A DNA stretch of 40,803 nt from Mycobacterium shimoidei (lineage in GTDB: Bacteria > Actinomycetota > Actinomycetes > Mycobacteriales > Mycobacteriaceae). The stretch lies in NCBI GenBank assembly GCA_002101905.1, contig LQPU01000029.1, positions 1 through 40,803 of the forward strand. Direction: 5' to 3'. Numbering within the stretch: the first letter of the stretch is position 1; each line of letters starts with the position of its first letter. This document shows positions 36,447 to 40,803 of the stretch, one piece after another. The translations under genes were made by a program, and so were the position numbers. Below the pieces are notes generated by a model. That model did not search any database and was not told the DNA's origin. It worked only from the letters and a program-made list of their open reading frames with translations.

Positions 36447-38285
36447 CTACAGGTACTGGCCCAGGTTCGATTCGGTGTCGATCGCGCGAGACGCGCTCGA
36501 GCTCTTGCCGGTGACCAGGGTGCGGATGTAGACGATCCGCTCGCCCTTCTTGCCCGAAATCCGTGCCCAGTCATCAGGATTCGTGGTGTTGGGCAGGTCT
36601 TCGTTCTCGGCGAACTCGTCGACGATCGAGTCGAGCAGGTGTTGGATGCGCAGACCCGGCTGCCCGGTTTCCAGCACCGACTTGATCGCGTTCTTCTTCG
36701 CCCGATCGACGACGTTCTGGATCATCGCCCCGGAGTTGAAGTCCTTGAAGTACATGACTTCCTTGTCGCCATTGGCGTAGGTGACTTCCAGGAACCGGTT
36801 GTCGTCGATCTCGGCGTACATGCGGTCGACGACCTTTTCGATCATCGCCTTGATGCACAGCGAGCGGTCGCCGCCGAACTCGGCCAGATCGTCGGCATGC
36901 ACCGGCAGATCCTCGGTCAGGTACTTCGAGAAGATGTCTTGCGCGGCCTCGGCGTCCGGGCGCTCGATCTTGATCTTGACGTCGAGACGGCCCGGCCGCA
37001 GGATCGCCGGATCGATCATGTCCTCGCGGTTGGAGGCGCCGATGACGATGACGTTCTCCAGGCCCTCCACACCGTCGATCTCGCTCAGCAACTGCGGAAC
37101 GACCGTCGTCTCCACATCGGAACTCACCCCGGTGCCGCGGGTGCGGAAGATCGAGTCCATCTCGTCGAAGAACACGATCACCGGCGTGCCCTCCGAGGCC
37201 TTCTCGCGGGCCCGCTGGAAGATCAGCCGGATGTGCCGCTCGGTCTCGCCGACGAACTTGTTCAGCAGTTCGGGCCCTTTGATGTTCAGGAAGTACGACT
37301 TGGCCTCGCGCGCGTCGTCACCGCGGACCTCGGCCATCTTCTTGGCCAGCGAGTTGGCGACGGCCTTGGCGATCAACGTCTTCCCGCAGCCGGGCGGGCC
37401 GTAGAGCAGCACGCCTTTGGGCGGGCGCAGCGCATACTCGCGGTACAGCTCCTTGTGCAGGAACGGCAGCTCCACAGCGTCGCGGATCTGCTCTATCTGG
37501 CGGGTCAGGCCGCCGATGTCTTCGTAGGTGACATCCGGCACCTCTTCCAGCACCAGGTCTTCGACCTCGGCCTTGGGGATGCGCTCGAATGCGTACCCGG
37601 CCTTGGTGTCCACCAAGAGGGAATCGCCTGGCCGCAGCTTTCGCGGCCGGGTGTCGTCGTTGAGCGCGTCCGGAACGCCGTCGGGCAAGTTCTCGGCCAC
37701 CAGCGGCTCAGCCAGCCAGACAATGCGCTCCTCGTCGGCGTGCCCCACGACCAGTGCCCGATGGCCGTCGGCCAGGATTTCACGCAGGGTGGAGATCTCG
37801 CCGACCGATTCGTAGTTCCCGGCCTCGACGACGGTCAGCGCCTCGTTGAGCCGAAGCGTCTGTCCCTTCTTGAGCGTCTTGACGTCGATGTTCGGCGAGC
37901 ACGTCAACCGCATTTTGCGCCCGGAGGTGAACACGTCGACGGTGCCGTCGTCGTGGGCGCCCAACAGCACGCCGTACCCGCTGGGCGGCTGCCCGAGCCG
38001 GTCGACCTCTTCGCGCAGCGCCAGCAGCTGCTGCCGGGCTTCCTTGAGCGTTTCCATCAACTTGGAGTTGCGTGCCGCGAGCGAGTCAATGCGTGCCTCG
38101 AGCTGGTGCACGTCACGCGCGCTGCGTGCCGCACCTTGTGACCCGACGGCGTTCTCTAGCTGCTCGCGCAGCATCGCCGCCTCGCGCCGCAACTCTTCCA
38201 GCTCGGTGGCGTCGTCGTCCGACAGGTCGCTGGACAAGTCCCGATCGCGCGGGGCTCCGAACGCTTCACGCTCTGATTCACTCAT
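36447..38285 (-). CDS. mpa: Proteasome-associated AAA ATPase Mpa (ARC)
   Basis: A 612-residue hexameric unfoldase that recognises Pup and feeds substrates to the PrcBA proteasome. The N-terminal coiled coil (about 20-90, [17 protein letters not shown]) binds Pup; two OB domains cover about 95-245. The AAA module has Walker A GPPGCGKT (near 297-304), Walker [13 protein letters not shown] and the arginine-finger region [16 protein letters not shown]. The C-terminus ends NLGQYL, the proteasome-docking QYL motif. ATG 38285 has a strong GGAAAGGAG site; the longer frame up to 38657 is not needed. It corresponds to Rv2115c. Confidence 0.97.
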   Translation of the reverse strand: MSESEREAFGAPRDRDLSSDLSDDDATELEELRREAAMLREQLENAVGSQGAARSARDVHQLEARIDSLAARNSKLMETLKEARQQLLALREEVDRLGQPPSGYGVLLGAHDDGTVDVFTSGRKMRLTCSPNIDVKTLKKGQTLRLNEALTVVEAGNYESVGEISTLREILADGHRALVVGHADEERIVWLAEPLVAENLPDGVPDALNDDTRPRKLRPGDSLLVDTKAGYAFERIPKAEVEDLVLEEVPDVTYEDIGGLTRQIEQIRDAVELPFLHKELYREYALRPPKGVLLYGPPGCGKTLIAKAVANSLAKKMAEVRGDDAREAKSYFLNIKGPELLNKFVGETERHIRLIFQRAREKASEGTPVIVFFDEMDSIFRTRGTGVSSDVETTVVPQLLSEIDGVEGLENVIVIGASNREDMIDPAILRPGRLDVKIKIERPDAEAAQDIFSKYLTEDLPVHADDLAEFGGDRSLCIKAMIEKVVDRMYAEIDDNRFLEVTYANGDKEVMYFKDFNSGAMIQNVVDRAKKNAIKSVLETGQPGLRIQHLLDSIVDEFAENEDLPNTTNPDDWARISGKKGERIVYIRTLVTGKSSSASRAIDTESNLGQYL

Positions 38286-38392
38286 GTGGCGCTCCTTTCC
38301 CGCACCGGAAAATGGCACGGCGGATACTCCAACGCTACCGGCGATTTCCGTTTCATGCGGGATCTCGAAATAGGGCACGCTCGCATCAGAGT

Positions 38393-38425
38393 TAACATGA
38401 CATTCCGTTCGTCTGATCGAGAGGA
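38393..38425 (+). promoter_or_regulatory. Candidate promoter (-10 TAACAT) and ribosome site of the CFP2-like gene
   Basis: TAACAT (38393-38398) is a fair -10 box, and GAGAGGA (38419-38425) is a good ribosome site 5 nt before GTG 38431. No clear -35 is seen. The gap 38286-38430 also contains the divergent mpa upstream region. Confidence 0.4.
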
Positions 38426-38430
38426 CAACT

Positions 38431-38931
38431 GTGCTCGTGAAATCCTTTGCCACCAGTGTTGCTGCCGTCGCCGCGGTCGGTACAGCAGCCGCCGGTGTGA
38501 CTTTTGCTGCATCCGTCGGCACAGCCGGGCCACAGGTGCAGCCAGTGGTCTTCGGTGCGCCATTCCCGCAGGATCCAGCGGCCGACGTACCCAGCCCGGG
38601 CGAGCTGATTACTGTCCTCAACGGATTGCAAAACCCCGGTGTTCCCTTTGCGAACAAGAGCTATTTGGTCGAGGGCGGCGTCGGCGGCGTCGAAGCGCGC
38701 CTCGCCGATCGGGAACTTCAGAAGGCCGCCCAAAAGGGCTCGTTGCCACTTTCATTCAACGTGGCCAATATCGTCCCGGTCGGTCCGGGTGCGGCCTCGG
38801 CCGACGTCACCGCGTCCGGTCCGAACACCGCGCCGACCACCCAGAACATCACGTTCGTGAACCAGGGTGGCTGGAAGTTGTCCCGCGCCTCGGCGATGTC
38901 GCTGGTGCAGCAATTCCAGGCAGCGGCCTGA
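38431..38931 (+). CDS. Secreted low-molecular-weight antigen MTB12/CFP2-like protein
   Basis: A 166-residue exported protein. A basic start (LVKS) and an Ala-rich helix ([22 protein letters not shown]) form a signal peptide with AxA-type sites. The mature part carries the MTB12-family pattern: [62 protein letters not shown]. It is very similar to Rv2376c (CFP2/MTB12), but M. tuberculosis has no such copy next to lppK as I recall. Start is GTG 38431 or GTG 38437. It lies upstream of lppK, 15 nt apart, and shares its C-terminal domain type. Function is unknown; relatives are secreted antigens. Confidence 0.85.
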   Translation: MLVKSFATSVAAVAAVGTAAAGVTFAASVGTAGPQVQPVVFGAPFPQDPAADVPSPGELITVLNGLQNPGVPFANKSYLVEGGVGGVEARLADRELQKAAQKGSLPLSFNVANIVPVGPGAASADVTASGPNTAPTTQNITFVNQGGWKLSRASAMSLVQQFQAAA

Positions 38932-38946
38932 CTACGGCAGGATGCC

Positions 38947-39543
38947 TTGCTGGTTTCCAGACCACGCGTAGCCGCTTTGAGCGCCGCCACGGTTGTGGCG
39001 GCGCTCGGGCTATCGGCGTGTTCCGGGAACTCGGCAGCTCCGCGGCCAACCGACCCGCTTGCCGGAAACGGTGAGTCCGACTCGGTCGCGTCGGCGACCG
39101 CGTCTCCGCTGCCGCCGTCGCCGGTGACGCCGACGCCCGCACCGGCTGCCCCGATGCCGGCGCCCGACGCCCTCACCGAGGTGCTGTATCGCCTGGCCGA
39201 CCCGTCCGTGCCGGGTACTGAGAAGCTGAACCTCGTCGAAGGTGCAACGCCGGACAACGCCGCGACGCTGGACAAATTCGCTACCGCGCTGCTCGACGGC
39301 GGATATGCCCCGATGACCTTCGTCGCGCGCGACATCGTGCGGTCCGACCGCAACCCGGCCGACGTGGTGGCCACCGTCGACGTCACCACACCCAGCGGGG
39401 ACGCGAGTGGTTTCTCGTTCCCGATGGAATTCAAGCCCTACCAGGGCGGCTGGCAACTCTCGCAACGCACCGCACAAATGCTGCTGGCGTTCGGCTCCTC
39501 GCAGACCGCACCTACCCCTCCACCCCCTTCACCAAGCCCGTAA
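38947..39543 (+). CDS. lppK: Lipoprotein LppK
   Basis: A 198-residue predicted lipoprotein. The signal peptide has a lipobox LSAC with Cys25 as the acylation site. A Pro/Ala-rich linker (about 50-75) precedes an MTB12-like domain: [64 protein letters not shown]. The C-terminus is Pro-rich. Start TTG 38947 has AGGA 5 nt upstream. The domain matches that of the preceding CFP2-like gene, implying a tandem duplication. Membrane anchoring would depend on Lgt/LspA, with N-acylation by Lnt (encoded at 6861-8774). It corresponds to Rv2116. Confidence 0.87.
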   Translation: MLVSRPRVAALSAATVVAALGLSACSGNSAAPRPTDPLAGNGESDSVASATASPLPPSPVTPTPAPAAPMPAPDALTEVLYRLADPSVPGTEKLNLVEGATPDNAATLDKFATALLDGGYAPMTFVARDIVRSDRNPADVVATVDVTTPSGDASGFSFPMEFKPYQGGWQLSQRTAQMLLAFGSSQTAPTPPPPSPSP

Positions 39544-39552
39544 TCGGTCGAA

Positions 39553-39846
39553 ATGTGGCTCGGCTGGCTCGAATTCGATTTGCTGCTCGGTGATGTCCGG
39601 TCACTGAAGCAGAAGCGCTCGGTAGTCCGCCCGCTGGTGGCCGAGCTGCGGCGAAAATACTGCGTGTCCGCCGCCGAAACCGGATCGCAGGACCTGTACC
39701 GGCGGGCGGGAATCGGCGTGGCCATCGTGTCGGCCGACCGCGGGCACACTGTCGAGGTGCTCGACGCGGCCGAGCGGCTGGTGGCCGCACATCCGGAGTT
39801 TGCGTTGCTGTCGGTGCGCCGCGGGTTGTCGCGCAGCGACGACTGA
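39553..39846 (+). CDS. DUF503 (YlxP-like) protein, Rv2117-like
   Basis: A 97-residue alpha/beta protein with the DUF503 pattern: MWLGWLEFDLLLGDVRSLKQKRSVVRPLVAEL-type start, conserved SLKQKR and AIVSADRGHTVEVLDAAERLV. Homologues include YlxP, found near ribosome-maturation genes in Firmicutes and implicated in 30S assembly; the role in mycobacteria is untested. ATG 39553 lies 9 nt after lppK. It is convergent with trmI, with 7 nt between stops. Confidence 0.88.
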   Translation: MWLGWLEFDLLLGDVRSLKQKRSVVRPLVAELRRKYCVSAAETGSQDLYRRAGIGVAIVSADRGHTVEVLDAAERLVAAHPEFALLSVRRGLSRSDD

Positions 39847-39853
39847 ATTTTGC

Positions 39854-40803
<950 letters not shown>

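Noticed and set aside
36279..38141. A 620-codon plus-strand open frame opposite mpa
   Set aside because: It mirrors the well-conserved mpa coding sequence and shows no recognisable domain or ribosome site.
38286..38657. Upstream extension of mpa
   Set aside because: A strong GGAAAGGAG site precedes ATG 38285, and the extension overlaps the CFP2-like gene antisense.

Overview
The window is a GC-rich, gene-dense stretch of a Mycobacterium chromosome. A pks12-type polyketide synthase lies next to rbpA, ppm1/lnt sits beside fxsA, and a full Pup-proteasome locus (mpa, dop, pup, prcB, prcA, pafA, pafB, pafC) is followed by tatA, tatC and helY. Protein sequences and order resemble the Rv2048c-Rv2054 and Rv2089c-Rv2118c segments of M. 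tuberculosis as I remember them. It is not the M. tuberculosis complex: lnt and ppm1 are separate genes rather than one fused gene, no PE/PPE genes lie between pafA and prcA, and a different set of genes fills the middle. I cannot name the species.

Layout. (1) 1-5074: the first module of a Pks12-like synthase, leftward and running off the window. (2) 5229-5567: a small zinc-finger-like protein, divergent from rbpA (5734-6075). (3) 6079-10819, leftward: fxsA, an amidohydrolase, lnt and ppm1, probably one operon serving lipoprotein N-acylation and polyprenyl-phosphomannose synthesis. (4) 10888-11975: a dienelactone-hydrolase-like gene convergent with an F420/PPOX-type flavoprotein gene. (5) 11985-19029: two large ATPase/LuxR (LAL) regulators in tandem, separated by a 38-codon predicted membrane microprotein gene, and divergent from a FAD-dependent oxidoreductase. 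(6) 19067-23984: a DprE2-like SDR, an Rv2074-like F420 flavoprotein, a GyrA-like/GNAT hybrid, pepE, a 5'-3' exonuclease (Rv2090-like) and a DUF4333-like membrane protein with QPGQY repeats. (7) 24056-35485, all leftward: dop, pup, prcB, prcA, a NADAR (YbiA-like) gene, pafA, pafB, pafC, tatA, tatC, helY. (8) 35702-40681: an uncharacterised Rv2114-like protein, mpa, a secreted MTB12/CFP2-like protein, the lipoprotein LppK, a DUF503 protein and the tRNA m1A58 methyltransferase TrmI.

How the genes work together. Pup is deamidated by Dop, ligated to substrates by PafA, and the pupylated proteins are unfolded by Mpa and degraded by PrcBA. PafB/PafC are WYL-domain transcription activators of the DNA-damage response in mycobacteria, and TatA/TatC form a protein-export translocase. 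The NADAR gene inside this cluster is the most notable observation: the family removes ADP-ribose from guanine bases or related N-glycosides, and here it sits between the proteasome genes and pafA.

Other points of interest are a SigH/SigE-type promoter before rbpA, a set of TANNNT boxes 6-8 nt before start codons that suggests leaderless transcripts, a dispersed repeat that stays open inside helY, a 57-bp tandem repeat upstream of dop, and the microprotein between the two LAL regulators. I found no tRNA, rRNA, CRISPR array or insertion sequence. No stretch over 300 bases lacks a gene.
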